A program made the position numbers and the translations under genes. Below the pieces are notes generated by a model that searched no databases, was not told the origin of the DNA, and saw nothing but the letters and a program-made list of their open reading frames with translations. Shown here one piece after another: positions 36,461 through 49,500 of a stretch of DNA of 64,000 nt. The stretch's first letter is position 1. Each line of letters opens with the position of its first letter. Source of the DNA: Trichobilharzia regenti (taxonomy: Eukaryota; Platyhelminthes; Trematoda; Strigeidida; Schistosomatidae); NCBI GenBank assembly GCA_944472135.2, contig CALYDD020000398.1, positions 62,001 to 126,000 of the forward strand. The letters run 5' to 3'.

Positions 36461-37074
36461 TGGATCTGAGGAATATATCTAGCTCGATCACAATTTCTTC
36501 ACTGAGTGCTCACCTTCAGCTGAACTAGTAAACTCAAGCGGCCAATTCTGAATGATGAAATCTGTAGGCATATAACGATTGGGATTTGTTTATCGCTACA
36601 AAATAAGCCGAACTTATTCAGAATGGGTGCCTAACATTGGCGTGCATTTGTGAATGTAAACGTCTTGTCTATCGGATGAGTTTGAGAACAGCCTGGTGTC
36701 ATAGATGTGGTGATGTTTTCAGCGTTGCGGTGGTGAATAAAACAGACACAAGTTATTGGTGTGAATCAACGTGGTTGAACTAGGTAGTTGCTTAGATCAT
36801 GGTGCGTATGATAATAATGACTGAGGAGTACTAATAGTCGCTTTCGTCATATGGCCATTGGAGTCAGATTAATTGTACATGAGCAAGCGGAGAAATATTC
36901 AGGTGCCCAATCTGTCACGTTTTGTTGAAATGAGAGAAGTGAAGCTGTTGTGTTGAAAGCGATCCACAGTAAGAGATAATCAACGCACAAATACAACATG
37001 GAGTAAGAAAACAGAAGTTCGAATAAGCTAAATTCAAGTGAAACAGGTACAGAGGTACAACATGGAAAGCAATT
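36461..37074. repeat. 614-bp inverted repeat, right arm
   Basis: Gap-free inverted partner of 30,783-31,396. Positions 36,758-37,074 also form the start of the direct duplication shared with 27,988-28,304, so this 317-bp core is present three times. This copy matches the 30.8-kb copy better than the 28-kb copy, which differs at positions including the CATAGG/CATTGG and GATGCG/GGTGCG sites. Confidence 0.92.
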
Positions 37075-37447
37075 ATTCTAAAATTTTTATTAATTAATTC
37101 ATTGAGATTTAGTTATATGGGATGAAAAACCAATTTAAATATGGAAGCCATAATACAGGTGTAAATCTCAAATGATACTACGTATTTCTACTAACTAGAG
37201 TGGAGCTGAACAGCAAAAATATTCGATAGTCTGATATTTTGCTTTTCACATAACCCTTTTCTTTTGGAATTCGCTACTCAAATCAACCATTTCTAAGAGC
37301 TTTCTTTTACAGTGTCTACAAATAAATGAATTGAATGGAAAGTATCCATTCTTCTTCTCAGCTAATCGATGTTGAAGAATTGCCTGGCAAATCGGTCTAG
37401 TAATATAATCAGTGTGACTGGATTTACAAGTGCGATCGAATTATCTA

Positions 37448-38690
37448 ATAATAACAATAATAATAATTTTGCTTCATTCCAAAAACAGTACTCATGATAC
37501 AGCAAGGAATTTTCAGCATTCAGTACAATATTGCATCTAATTTACTCAAAAACGACAAAAAATTAAAAATACACATACATAATAGTAATAAAACGATTGT
37601 TATAGCAGCTACATAGCAAAATACTGTATGCCATACACTGAAAAATATGCATAAAGTACAAAATTGTGGTAATAATAGCAATACCAACTAAAAGAAAATA
37701 GCAGAGTAATAATTAAACGATAGAAAGTCTGACACCATAAAATACAGAAAGGTGAACGATAAAAGGGTCGATTCACTGTGCTAATAACATAGTAACTTGT
37801 AAGTTTCACGTCTAACAGAGTCTTCGTCACATTAAGTACGCGCTAGATAGGGTATTGTAGAATTTATATACTTAATGGTATGAGCATATAACTTTTTATA
37901 TTGACTTCTCGTCCTACCTGATGAGATACAAAGGGGTAGGTGTGAATAAAGGGGGTGCAGAGGGTCTAACAGTATAGACTTCACCCATTTTGTACAGGGA
38001 TTTATATGCCTCTCGACTATAGTATTAGCGAGCTCATGCAGTGGCAGACCACAAGCTCTAGTCACAGAATTTAATACTCTTCGTAATATGATATAATCAT
38101 TTTTGAGAAGCCCAGGAAAGATTAATGGAGAGCAATAGAGTACAATAGGTAAAATACAGGAGTTTAAAAATTGCATAAATAAAGGTTGGTTGATACCTGA
38201 TTGTCTTAACTTTTTAATGTAGAAGGTAAGGCGAAACGTTTTCTTAGAGATAGATAAGATGTGTGATGACCATGAAAGGTGAGAGGAAAGAACTAATCCA
38301 ATGTATTTGATGCTTGACTTGGTTTCAATTTCCGTGCCATCTATACTACAGGGATCATGCGAGCTAACTAGTTCATGTAAGTCACGTCGATGCTTGAAAG
38401 GAAAGTCAAGTGCCTGACATTTAAGAGGGTTTAATATAAGACCATTTGACTTGGACCACTTGCTGATGTCCAACAGAAAGCTATTAAGTTTGGAGCTGTC
38501 AGACTCGGAAGTGATAGGCAGTGATACAGTCAGATCATTTGCATATTTGACAAAGTTAGTTTCGTTTGAATAGGCAGGTCATGTAGGAAGAAAGAAAAAT
38601 GAAAAGGAGAGAGGACAGCACCTTGTGGAACACCGGATTTTGTAAACGAAGTAGAAGACGACTTGCCGTAAGGATCACATTTAACAAGAA
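37448..38690 (-). mobile_element. 5'-truncated CR1-like non-LTR retrotransposon
   Basis: On the minus strand it starts inside the reverse transcriptase (about 38,690), contains the reverse transcriptase end and C-terminal region, and has a 3' part ending in an ATT-triplet tail at about 37,445-37,468. It is related to the element at 22.06-25.63 kb but clearly distinct. It sits within copy 2 of a duplication whose copy 1 lacks it, so it arrived after the duplication. 5' truncation and a 3' triplet tail are typical of target-primed insertion. Confidence 0.9.
37832..38690 (-). pseudogene. CR1-like reverse transcriptase fragment
   Basis: Motif B reads SGVPQGAVLSPFHFSFF (about 38,640-38,590). A one-base loss in the LP-YSN region (38,562-38,577) shifts the frame. 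Motif C is then YAND instead of YADD (38,534-38,545), which replaces one catalytic aspartate. From 38,473 to 37,832 the frame is open for 213 codons, covering IKYIGLVLSSHLSWSSHIL and the C-terminal PIVLYCSPLIFPGLLKNDY block. The motif C change and truncation rule out activity. Confidence 0.9.
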
Positions 38691-39745
38691 AATATACACA
38701 TCCAGTCTGATTTCTATCGCCTACAGAAATCCAGATGCTAAAATGAAATGAATATTGTGATAAACACTACTATACATTGCATGAAGTAAAGCGAGATATG
38801 AAGTCCTACTGAAGTCGTAAGATTTTAGAAAATCAACTGAACCTTTGTGAAATATGTGTCTAACACTGGAGTGGGTTTGGACATGTGTGCGCCCAGTATT
38901 TCCAATAAGATTGAGAAAAGTGAGATGTGATTTTCCCATGGTGGTGTAATTCAGTAGCACTGAATAACGAAGCGTGGAGATTAAGCCCAAAGTAACTGAG
39001 TGTCATATTTCATTGACGGTTCAACATAAGAAGTGAATAGAAAGCTGTCCAAGTAATCTAGGTTTTGAAGTCGGTGTGGTGTAAGGCAAGCATGTGTATT
39101 GAGTACAGTGTAATCACAAGATGTCGATAACAATGAAAGGATGTGCAGTTCCAACTATTTTGAAGACAAACACTGCTTATTGTTAACGCATGCCTGATCA
39201 TGAATTAACACCTATCAGAGAATTATATATAATCATATGAATAAACGGAATTCAGAATGTGAGTCAGAGTTGTTGCGTCCTAGTTTGGAACTCTTCGAAA
39301 GTTTTCGACTGACAGGGTTTGAACCAAGAACATGTGAGTTAGATTCAATGGCCCATGAATTCTAACTTCTTTTGATTCCCGATGTTTATTACATCCATCG
39401 ACCAAAGAGATAGGTGATCTGGTTACAATTTCTCACTAGAACTCCAAGTGCCAGTCGCTGATATTAACCCATTATCAAACACATAAACAATCAAATCTGT
39501 GTAGACCGACACTTGGTACTCATCGATATTAAGTAGTATGAAGCGCAACACAAAACCAAATCTGACAAACAGTTCCATACAGGATGGTTAAGAATAAATT
39601 ATTTGAGTCGCTTTCGCATCTCACTTCTCATCTTGACCAATATGAATGTACATCATCTTCCACACCGATTTCAATAAAAAGTAACGCTTTAGAGAAAGAG
39701 TCATCCATTCTTATCCACAAAGATACACATAAATGTACTGTGATA

Positions 39746-41298
39746 AAATGGATATGATATGTACAACAATATTGTTTAATTTACTATGAATTCATATGCT
39801 TTTGGAAATTTCCAATGGAATAATTTTGTTCATGAGTCGAAAGTATATTGTGTGGTTAAATGTTGCCTAAAACCTTTTACTACTGCCAAAGATATAAGTA
39901 GCCAAAGTGATTTGTACACTTTTCTCGCAAGGCAAAGTTTGCTGTCAATGTGTGAAAAATGTGTAGCCGAAAATGATAGCTTTCAGAATCAGATCCGGAT
40001 AAACTAACTGATGTATGTTAGACAAAATCTGTAGTGACGTTCAATGATTTATGTGTATCAGACAAGCACAATTCAAATATCATTTACTGTTTTTATGAAA
40101 GTTTTATGCTTCTGAATGAATGATTTGTCTAAAACAAGCACTGTTCTGTGTATAAAGAAACAGGTCGAATCACTGTGACTTCCCTGGTCATGGGTTGGGA
40201 CTTCGAATTCTCCCATTGATATAAATCAAACCCAGTAGTTCTCTGCGAGCCGACAGATGGAAATCGTTCTCTACTGACATCATTTGTTTGTTTCTTCTCA
40301 TTTGATTTCAAGTGAATTTTGATTTCCCGGTTAACTCAGCCCATTGACTGAACTGAAATGTACGTCTCTTCGAAGAAATATTAGAAAAAACTTGATGTCA
40401 TCTTTTGAATTTTTGCTGGTAGGTGAACCTCTGATTCGTACACTTTTATCTATTTGATTCTCTTTTCCTGTGTTCACTCGAATATTTCATTGATTGATGA
40501 TGTTCCTACAAGAATTGCACGTTCCCGCCGATCTCTTAAATAGCCAAAGTTATGGATGCTTGGTTCAAGTTTTTATTCAGCTCCCTTTCTGGATTTCACT
40601 TATAGTCAATGTCCCTCGAAGCATTTTTCCCTTCTTTCTGTGAATACCTTAACGTCGAATTACTATCACATAATCAACCAGTATTAATCCACGCCTGGTT
40701 TGTTGAACTTCACATGGCACTGATTACTCAAGTGTGACCAGTCCATATATGTGTTACATTGTTTCGTGTGGTCAGTAGCATGTCCACAAGCTCGCCAGTT
40801 AACATCTTTGACTTATAATTCTGGGTGATACCAATCCACCACCCGAGAGGATTTCACATCACTTAGAGTGACAATCAAGCCTTTTTGGTAAAGAAATATA
40901 AATAGTCTGGAGTATTCTGATCAAAATCGAGTATTCGAAGAAGTTTATAATAACCGAACTTACAGACATCCGTCGAAAACATAAATCGGGACGGTACAGG
41001 AAAAGTCACCATCTTTCCATCTACAATTCAAACGTATCCTACTTTACCGAAGTCATAGTAGCAGAAAATCTGTCCACATCTTCTACACATATTCAAAGCG
41101 TTTGTGAGAAGATTGATAAAATACAAAACTTCGTATTCAAAAGATACTTATTCTGACGTTGTTTCTACCACAGTTAAACTTAGACTACAATTTTTCCTCT
41201 CGTCCAACACCTCCTTTCTCACTTCTTCTTCTTCTTCCCTGACCAAAAAGAATTCATTCACACATTTTCATAATTTATATTCTTCATTCTTCTCATAA
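39746..41298. other. Gene-free stretch
   Basis: No gene recognised. The plus-strand frame 39,786-40,007 (73 codons) has four clustered cysteines but no family signature. The frames 40,129-40,311 and 41,104-41,298 look like chance. CTT triplets occur near 41,222-41,238. Confidence 0.4.
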
Positions 41299-41299
41299 T

Positions 41300-41885
41300 T
41301 ATCTATTTGTGTTCCCAGTGGAGCACAAGGCTTCAACAGCACACCTCCACTTTGTTCTGTTTTCTGCTGTCCTCTTTACCTTGGTCCATAATTGTACATT
41401 AAATCTCATCTCCTCCTCCTCCTCCTCCTCCTCCTCGTCCCAAGATTTCCCCTATGTTACTCGTGCACCGATTACTCCCTCGTCACGTGTTCTCAGAGTT
41501 TCTTGTTGCTTATTCTTTCTGACCATTTGATGTTCAATATGCAGGTAGCGAAGGCAGCTGGTGTTAAATTCTATCGAATGTTGCTGGAAATTCATTTCAT
41601 CACAAGCTGAGAAATTTTCTTACTCATATAGAAAAACTGACTTACTTCTGATTTGTTTTGAAAATCTCAAAGTTGTATTTTATGTGGCTGAGTGAAGCAG
41701 AAAATTTCTACTCGTGCGTCAGATTGATGAAGGCGTATCTCGCCTTTCCGATTTGGGCTGATCTGGATATCCTCATCCGTGTTGTCCAAGTGCCTGTGGT
41801 TTTAACGATGCTTCCTAGGCAGATAAGTGGAGGCAGGAAGTAGCCTCCATGAAGTCTCTCCCGTTGATAGTGATTTGTACTGGTT
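41300..41885 (-). pseudogene. Decayed RTE-type LINE, 3' part
   Basis: The end of this block, read on the minus strand from 41,885, aligns with the RTE element at the window's right edge. ATCAACGGGAGAGACTTCATG corresponds to the INGKNLKE codons there, and GGAAGCATCGTTAAAACCACAGG to the GSIVSTTG codons. The other end (41,310-41,360) matches the RTE 3' end near 63,378-63,440 (AGTGGAGCACAAGGCTTCAA). The middle is badly rearranged and interrupted by a CTC-triplet run (41,409-41,436). Confidence 0.7.
41409..41436. repeat. CTC trinucleotide microsatellite
   Basis: About nine CTC units in a row lying inside the decayed RTE remnant. The serine and leucine runs in the overlapping frames 41,309-41,530 and 41,392-41,610 come from this run. 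Confidence 0.9.
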
Positions 41886-42239
41886 GTTACTGTTGTTGGT
41901 TGGTTAAATATTTTCGCTAACTGCGTCTTCTCTATGCCAATTTGTCGGTTTCCTTTTGCCTGCAGTTATTCGAGTTTGTGAGATAATAAACATAAATCAT
42001 CCACGCTCGAAGTCCATGTCTTCTAGAGTCTTCTGACTTCCTTGAACAGTCTGATACTTAACCCAGTCTACCGAAATAAATATCATCCGTGATAACAGGC
42101 ACTCAGCCTTGTCCTACTTCTATATTGAATTCGAAATCCTCTTCTTGGCCACAGTGTCACGTGTGTTCTCTTTAGACGGTTATTCATCACCTGCAGAACT
42201 ACCACAATTGTTCGTTATTTGCATTCTGATTTGAGTATA

Positions 42240-43000
42240 GTCGTTCGGTTTTTAATGTCTTCATTAAATTTGACTCTCAGTCAAATCATTCACATGGGTT
42301 TGTTACTACTCAGGGATTTTCATTTCCATGTCATTGTCGGAGGCTTAACTGGCCTAACTCCAGTGTCTCGTTAGTCACCTCATTTGAGAGTTTCTGTAAC
42401 ATGTGTCCGATTCGTCGTCATAGAGATGAGGAATTATGTTTGACTGTAGGAGTTGAACGGTGTTGAGCTGTGTAAAAATGCAGAATCATATGAAATTGAG
42501 GAAAATATTAGATTTTGCGTTGTCATATCTTGTTCAATTAAATGAATAATTACCAGTGATGAATGTGTTCAGTGTGAGAGGTGTAACGCTCAGATTTTAA
42601 GGATTCTCCGCCGAGGCTTTATATTACTGAATGAGCCTTGTAACTCCTATTTGTTGGATATATACTCTGACACCTTCCCTTTCAGCTGAGAGAACGAACC
42701 GTAGAACACACAATTTTTACCAGAAATCCTTTATTTATTATGATTTTTCAAAGAGCAGTGTGCAGTTTATTGAGATAATCACGTTTAGTCACTTAAACAC
42801 ACACACAAACACACACACGAAGACACACAAAGACACACACAAAACAAAACTGCATTTGTATATATGCAGTGCGATTCAAATGTGCAGTCTCTTTGTAATC
42901 AGTAATTGAAGGTCTTCACTTATGCTCGCTTACAGTGAAAGAAGCAAAAAAAGCGGATAAGAAGACATATTTGTAGTGTGCATCTTCCCAATGAATGAAT
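42240..43000. repeat. Right arm of the large inverted duplication, inner block
   Basis: Inverted partner of 12,900-13,700. The order of shared blocks is conserved, including GATGAATGTGTTCAGTGTGA (42,557), CAGAAATCCTTTATTTATTATG (42,720), the CA tract and CAGTCTCTTTGTAATCA (42,885). Frame 42,631-42,909 (plus) corresponds to the GT/CA-driven frame in the other arm and is not considered coding. Confidence 0.82.
42796..42850. repeat. CA-rich microsatellite
   Basis: Imperfect CA repeat, the mirror of the GT tract at 13,069-13,125. Confidence 0.85.
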
Positions 43001-46000
43001 GTTGGAAATAGCCTTTGGAAAAGGGCATCGAATGCAGGCATTCACCAACACCTAATGCCCAGGTGTTCCAAAGTTTGCTTTGGATAACTTTGGATAACTT
43101 TCCATAAATGATGCGATTACATAATCGAACTTGAGACCGACCAAATCTCTACAATCAACGACTTGAAAATGCCATGTCACTTTGTTTGCGAACAATAATG
43201 TATGAGGTAGTGAGACAGTATTATTCAGTAGATGACGTATCAGGCACAGTCGGTAACAACTAATCACAGCGACAATAACGATATGACATTCAGAGTCACT
43301 ATTTCGGGTTGGGTTTTCTCTTACCTTGTCATTTTACTGGTAATGAAGTATTCCAAATATGTTCAGTGATTATTCAAACACCCCTTTTACACACATTTGG
43401 TGTTTATTCAAATGAAGAAGACTGGAAACTCAATAGATCACACATTCACTCGCTCACTCGCTCTATCTTCCTCTCTCTCTATCTCCGAGTCACAATATTA
43501 TGTATAAAAACACACACAGCTTCTTTTTGAGTTAGTTCATAGGTTTACATCCCATCTGCTATCTCAAATACTGAGGTGAATTTCAGCTTATGCTTTTTGA
43601 TATGATGACAGGAGAGTCTTTTGGATGTGTATCTTATCTGTCTGAAAACTATCCAACTTTTGGGCGTTAATATCTGTGTATTTCAGGAATTCACTAGAAT
43701 ACTTATAATTACAGATTCCGTTTTATTGTCGCAGTTGATATTTTGTCTGAAACTGGACGAATCAGAATTATTCAGTAATATGACATCCATCAAGGCTGTA
43801 TGTCACCCCTTAAATATGCTCAAAATTCCTTATCTACACATTTTCTGGGACAAGATATCCATGATTTGAAATGAAGGGAGACAAAACCTCAGTAGTTATG
43901 AGGATGTGTTGATATTTTGTTACGAAAGCCTGTACACTGACTACCCCACTGACTTCATTCTCTTATGACTGAGTGGTTGGGGACATAAGTGGACCAGTCA
44001 ACTGTAGTCAATAACACTGAACTGGAAAATCGAGTTAAATGTAGACTTAAGATTCTCATTGCCTCTGACGTGACTCTGTGTAGAGGCTTTTAAAGGAATC
44101 CTAAAATAATGATGATTAAGTGTCATGACTTCAAGGGTTGATGTATTGGGCAACACCAACATCCAAATAGGTCCACGTGGTCCTGTAGAGCCTAATACAT
44201 GCATGACTCATAGCATCAGTCCACTTGTGAAACGTGCTAGTGAATATTATCTAGCCTGATGGGCTAAGGAGGAATGGAAGTCTGCCCTTACTTCGACAAC
44301 GGAGTACCTCATAAACTCATTGTGTGCTTTGCTTCGTTCAAGAAATTTTTCAAAACTCTATAGACATTATTATGAAGGCAGTCAAATCGAGTGAGAGACA
44401 TACATTCGATAATGGCCGAAGCATTAATGATCCGAGAAGTTGTTAGTGCTTCTCAATTGAATCATGGCATATCGTTTAAACTATTCAAATTTTTGCATAC
44501 AAGTAGTATTCACAGTATTAGTTGTGGTAATAATAATGATAATGACTCACGGTAATCTCTGTGTGAAAATGAACCAGTTGTGTGTGCTTTAAAGTCAAAT
44601 TCTCCTAATGCATTCTGCTCAGTGATAACACCTCAATATTCTTATAATTCACAGGATGGGTATTTTGATGATTATTTACTCAACTGATTGCAACTTGTGC
44701 AGGAAGCTTCTGGATGAAAAAAGCGAATTGATAAATTCCCTTTGATTCACAGTGCACTACTGCATACTACCTGAGGTAATCGTCAGTTCGCAGGTGTCTG
44801 ACTGGTCACAAAATGACATCTGTTAGACAACCACTGCTAACGACGATGTAGTCAACAGCTGTTTCGGATCAGTTTGAAACTGTCTGACAGTGTAGATGCA
44901 TGACTCCCACCCACTGCGATTTTAAGCCAGAAACTTTAATTGACCTACAAGACCGTCAATCGTTTCAACACTACAAAAGACGGCGACAATTTTCATCAGC
45001 CAGTGTACACACAAATGGTATATCTTGTAATCTACGCACTGTATTGTCTAAGTCTCTTGGATGGCTTCATGAGTCTGTATTTGCAGTGAGTTCTATGCTG
45101 ATATGGAGCAGTTTTCTAGTACTTCCCGCTTCCATTGGTTCCCTAATTGATATCATTTCATGAAGTGTGATATCAAGAGAGTCGAGGAATTTTGTGACAA
45201 ATATACACGAATAAATGCTGAATATACTGTTGATTAAGACTTACACATTTGATGGTGGTTAACATGAAAATTCATTACTCATGTTTTGTGCTATGAAGGG
45301 ATTGGTCAGTTACATAAACATTTTTGCATTGAGGAACGTGTTCATTGAGCTGCTTAACGGGAATGGGATCCATCAATTCAATCCAGAAAGTCTCTCGCTG
45401 ACGCCAGACTTCAATGTTCGACGAAATTGAATAGGTTTTACAAGATGCCTTAACATTAATAAAGACCAACTTACGGGAAGTCTGAAATTGTATGGAATCA
45501 TATAATCTGAATTGATTACTAGCTTGTTGTGTGAGGTGCCTAAATGATCCCTGTTGGACCGGACAGAACAAACACGAAATGACGACATTTTAAATCATCT
45601 TAGGGTGACATGGAAGATATTGTGGTGTGAAGAGGAACTAGAAGCCTACTGGCAGTCATGGAGCCAGATATCAATGAAGACTACGGAGAACACATTGTCA
45701 TGGAGGTGTTTCCGAGAAAATGACCATGGCAAACAGTGGAAATCAAGAACAATAGTTTCAAATCAGAAATGGAAGTCTTCACATCAGTCGTTCTGAGATT
45801 AATCAATTTTCCTAAACAGACGGGCTTTAATCCTTCAACTTCTAATACTACTATTAACACTAATAATAGTAAGGATGACAGGTTTGTGGACTGCTCCAAC
45901 TCTCGCTGGATTTCAGACCATCATCATGTCATGTTTGCTCTCGAGTGGAAAACACCAACTCATTGAATCGCCTTAATTTCAATCGACTCTCTGACACTGC

Positions 46001-46069
46001 CCTCAACTGGCTACTACACCAATAACCCACCTGAGCACATAATCATCTGTGTGTCATACTCAGATGACC
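43001..46069. other. Spacer in the right arm without a recognisable gene
   Basis: This has no partner in the left arm, where only about 0.6 kb (12,311-12,899) lies in the equivalent position. A short direct repeat (TTTGGATAACTTTGGATAACTTT) is at 43,080-43,102. The overlapping opposite frames at 45,275-45,966 are short and unassigned. A short ACTAATAATAGT run is near 45,858. Confidence 0.45.
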
Positions 46070-46560
46070 GACTCATCGCTTCCTCCATTCCGTTTCCACT
46101 CGACAATCTGACGAGTATTGTAACGTGAATGTCTCCCCAGCATTTGTGAATTTTAACTCTATCTCAATATTTCATTGATCAATGTCACTCGTTGAAGAAA
46201 TCCGCATGTATGTTTACTCAACTGCAGGAAAGGTAAAATAGAACTCACCGAGGTTCGCGTCTTGTCACTGTTTCAGGCTGAATCAGAAGTGATTTTGTAG
46301 AAAGATTCATTAAAACTTATTGAATTACCAATAAAACAGTCACGTAAAAGGCTACCTTGTGAAGAAAACTCCACTCAACGGTAGTAAGACTTGGCAATGG
46401 AACAGCTTACAAGACGAACACAAAGTTATCGGTCCTCAATCTAGTCGATAATCACGTAATCATCAATTTAACGGTTTGCTTTCACCACTGGCTGAGAAGC
46501 CACATGTGTCTCATTCGATCCCAATGGTTATCTATCTTTCCGGTTGAACAAAAATATAAA
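46070..46560. repeat. Right arm of the large inverted duplication, middle block
   Basis: The reverse complement matches 11,700-12,300 and, less closely in arrangement, 3,760-4,385. Anchors are AAAACTCCACTCAACGG (46,364), GATTTTGTAGAAAGATTCATTAAAA (46,290, a 19-base core shared) and ATTGTAACGTGAATG (46,116). This ties the tandem and inverted duplications to one repeat family. Confidence 0.8.
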
Positions 46561-49500
46561 CACAGTGATTTGCAATAAATATCGGTCATTTTCTGAACAG
46601 ATTAGATATCATTCCTGAACATTCATGTTTTACTAGGTCTTCTGAATACTATCAGATTGGTATTTTAGAGGGAATCAACCAATAGGATATTTTCATCGTA
46701 GCAGCTGGAGTTTGTGGAATTCGCAGTGAAGCAATAATTTGGAAAAACTGTAGGTCTGAATGCTACTGTATACTACTGTCTGATTGATATATGCTGATAA
46801 ATTCGCCTTTCAAATTTCGAACAGTTTGAAGGGTAAAAGTATCACTTGCTTTACCTTCGGAAATGGAAACTACACTGGTCACAATATGCATTATTTTCTT
46901 GAAAATATAAATTGCAACACATGAATAACGTGAAACGTAGACTCTGAAAAATTGAGGAATTTCGGTTTGTAGATCATTTTATGGAGTAAATCACTGTAGG
47001 AGAAGGCATTCACTTATATTTAGAATTCGAAAGCTGTGATATATATGAGGGTGAAATCTAGTGTTTCCGGTATACCGTATTGCCTATTCCCACTCATTTG
47101 TGTGGACTAAACTCTAATCGCCGAAAAGATATCTTTGCTGAACTTCGTGTTCTCTTCTTTCTAAACTCTAATCGGTTGACGGGGCTTCTGAGCATTTAGG
47201 GAACTTAACGATTCTTGAGGTCATTCAAAACGTATATGTATACCACTAGTAGGAACTGTTTTGATTGTTGTTTGAGGTATTGAAAGCACTTCCGTGAGGT
47301 GCTAGTCATATCTTTTAGTTTCGCCTGTTGACGGAATTATTAGTGTTGTTGTGGTTGAATCCGCGAATAACTACTAGAGTAGTTTTCAAATTTGGTCACA
47401 AACCTTCTTCGTTAAGACAAACATTGGAGATGATGTAGATCTATAATAATATTCCTTGGCGTCCAAGGTAGAACGCAGTCCTTCAGACTGGAAGCCCTGT
47501 TGTTTCCTTACACATAGTAAGGCTAATAGTCACACGATCAGACTCTCATCTCTCCCTGGCCTACTATCGACGAGTGACCTGAGAGATATTAGGTAGTGAG
47601 TCAGACAGAAATCGAATTCCAGATGACGAGAGGTGGGGCTGGTGAGCATCCTGCCACTATAACACCGACACATGTGACAACCGGGAGGTACGTATCAGCA
47701 AATACCTCCTTATCTTGAACTCTCCACTAACAGGCAGTAATTTGTCTAGGACATGCTCAGCTCTCATTGATTCTCTAACTGGAGTCAGTTCGTGGTCAAC
47801 ACCGAAATCAATGAAATGCCTATCGGTCATCACGAGGATAGGGCATTTTCCATTCACTCATCAGATCCGTATAGTTCAAATTCCAACAGGCGATAAGACT
47901 GGTGACATAGTTTAATTGTAGTTTGAGTTCAGTATAACAAGGAAACAGTTATGATACTACTACTACCACTTACAGGACAGAGCTGAAAAGAGAAGAATTC
48001 AAATTGTATTATGATATTTGTGTTAACCAGTGAATTTCACATTCAATATAGACAGGCTCAGAAACACACATAGTGGGTAGGTAGGGGATGAAAATGTGGC
48101 CAGCTGGAAAGCTACCTGACATCACTTGAAGATTCAACATTATTAATTATCTATACATACAAATTGTCTTTCAGTTACGGGTTTGACTACGAGCTGATGT
48201 TCGTTGGAGAACCACCGGAAAAGCAGCATGAGTATCGGACAGCTGTTTCCTCAGGCCTTAAAAAACCAGTGCGTATCTAAACTAGGATCTGTCAGTTACG
48301 ACACAAGCTAGTAGACCATCCAACCACTGACACTAGATCCAATGTCCAGTACATTATTGAAAATATCTGCCATTTAGTGAGATATATGGCTTAATCCCCA
48401 GTCAATTTCATGGGCCAGGAACTCACCTATAAGTAAGGAATTAAGCCGAAATAGCTGTCCACGACAATGTTTCTCAAACCGATGTCATATCGTGATCATA
48501 TCTTCATTCAATAAAATCCCTGAGATCCACTAGTTGATGATATTATTACTTGAGTCAGGGGTCTTCAAAACTTCTTCCACTTTCACTAAAACAATCTGAG
48601 AAGTGCTAATCGTAAAATTAGTGTTATGTTCAGTCATCATCTCTTGTTCCACTTGCCACTCTTGATCCTCGATACAGTTGACTAATTCAAGATCTTGCCA
48701 AACAGATTCGTGCTGTTAAATACGCCGAAGTGTTCCGAAGTGACTGAAACCAACTGACGACATCTTGTCCCCTCGACAATCAATTTCTGTCTCACTTCAG
48801 ATATGAATGAATAACCAAACCCGTATATACCGATGGTTATTCGCTTACACGTTTAAACTGGAGGTAATTCATCAATATTTATATGAGAGAAAGTAAAGCA
48901 ACAAATCAATAAAGACTTCTTATATTAATAAAATTAGTAAAGTCATTTTCAGTCAAATTTCAATGGTTATGTCATCAATAATTGGGAGAGCGTAGGTATA
49001 TTCAGGTGACTAGTCAAAAACTTTACGAAATCTGCCTCTCCTGAATTCCACTTCTAAACAACATCAGCTGAATGAAGTTATTGTATTGAGGTGAGTGAGC
49101 CCATGGAAACAGTCTCTCCTACTGGTGAGTGACTTTCTTCTATTCAGTCAACCAAACTGGTGATTATTAAGTTGTTGTCATCTGATTAGATCATATTTTC
49201 CTGTCATTGATAGATAATCATCGTGAATTATAGTCCACTGAAATTAGCGTAATGAGAAGGATTCAAAATTTCAGAATTTGTGTCAAGCTGGTAACTTATT
49301 CAGTATGGTTGAGAGACTTGATGTCAGCAGCTGCTTTTGCACCACATAATGGATCGGATGTCCAACTGGAAGGAATTAGCAACAATGGACTCTGACAACG
49401 CACCAAACACGGACCTATGGTATAACAGAAATGCATACGGAAATGGAGTTTGATTGGTCCTAAGATTAAGGTAGAGATGAATGACATCACTCGTCAGGCG

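Larger units (their letters stand above)
36758..39745. repeat. Direct segmental duplication, copy 2
   Basis: Partner of 27,988-29,865, enlarged by a LINE inserted at about 37,448-38,690. Downstream similarity resumes near 38,695 (the ATCCAG...CTGATTT block) and fades after 39,745. Frames inside, such as 38,721-38,990 on the minus strand, are not kept in copy 1. Confidence 0.88.

Noticed and set aside
30783..37074. Classical cut-and-paste DNA transposon with long terminal inverted repeats
   Set aside because: No transposase frame lies between the arms. The right arm is continuous with a separate direct duplication, and I see no target duplication.
41309..41610. Serine- or leucine-run proteins
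   Set aside because: They are generated by the CTC microsatellite within a decayed RTE remnant.
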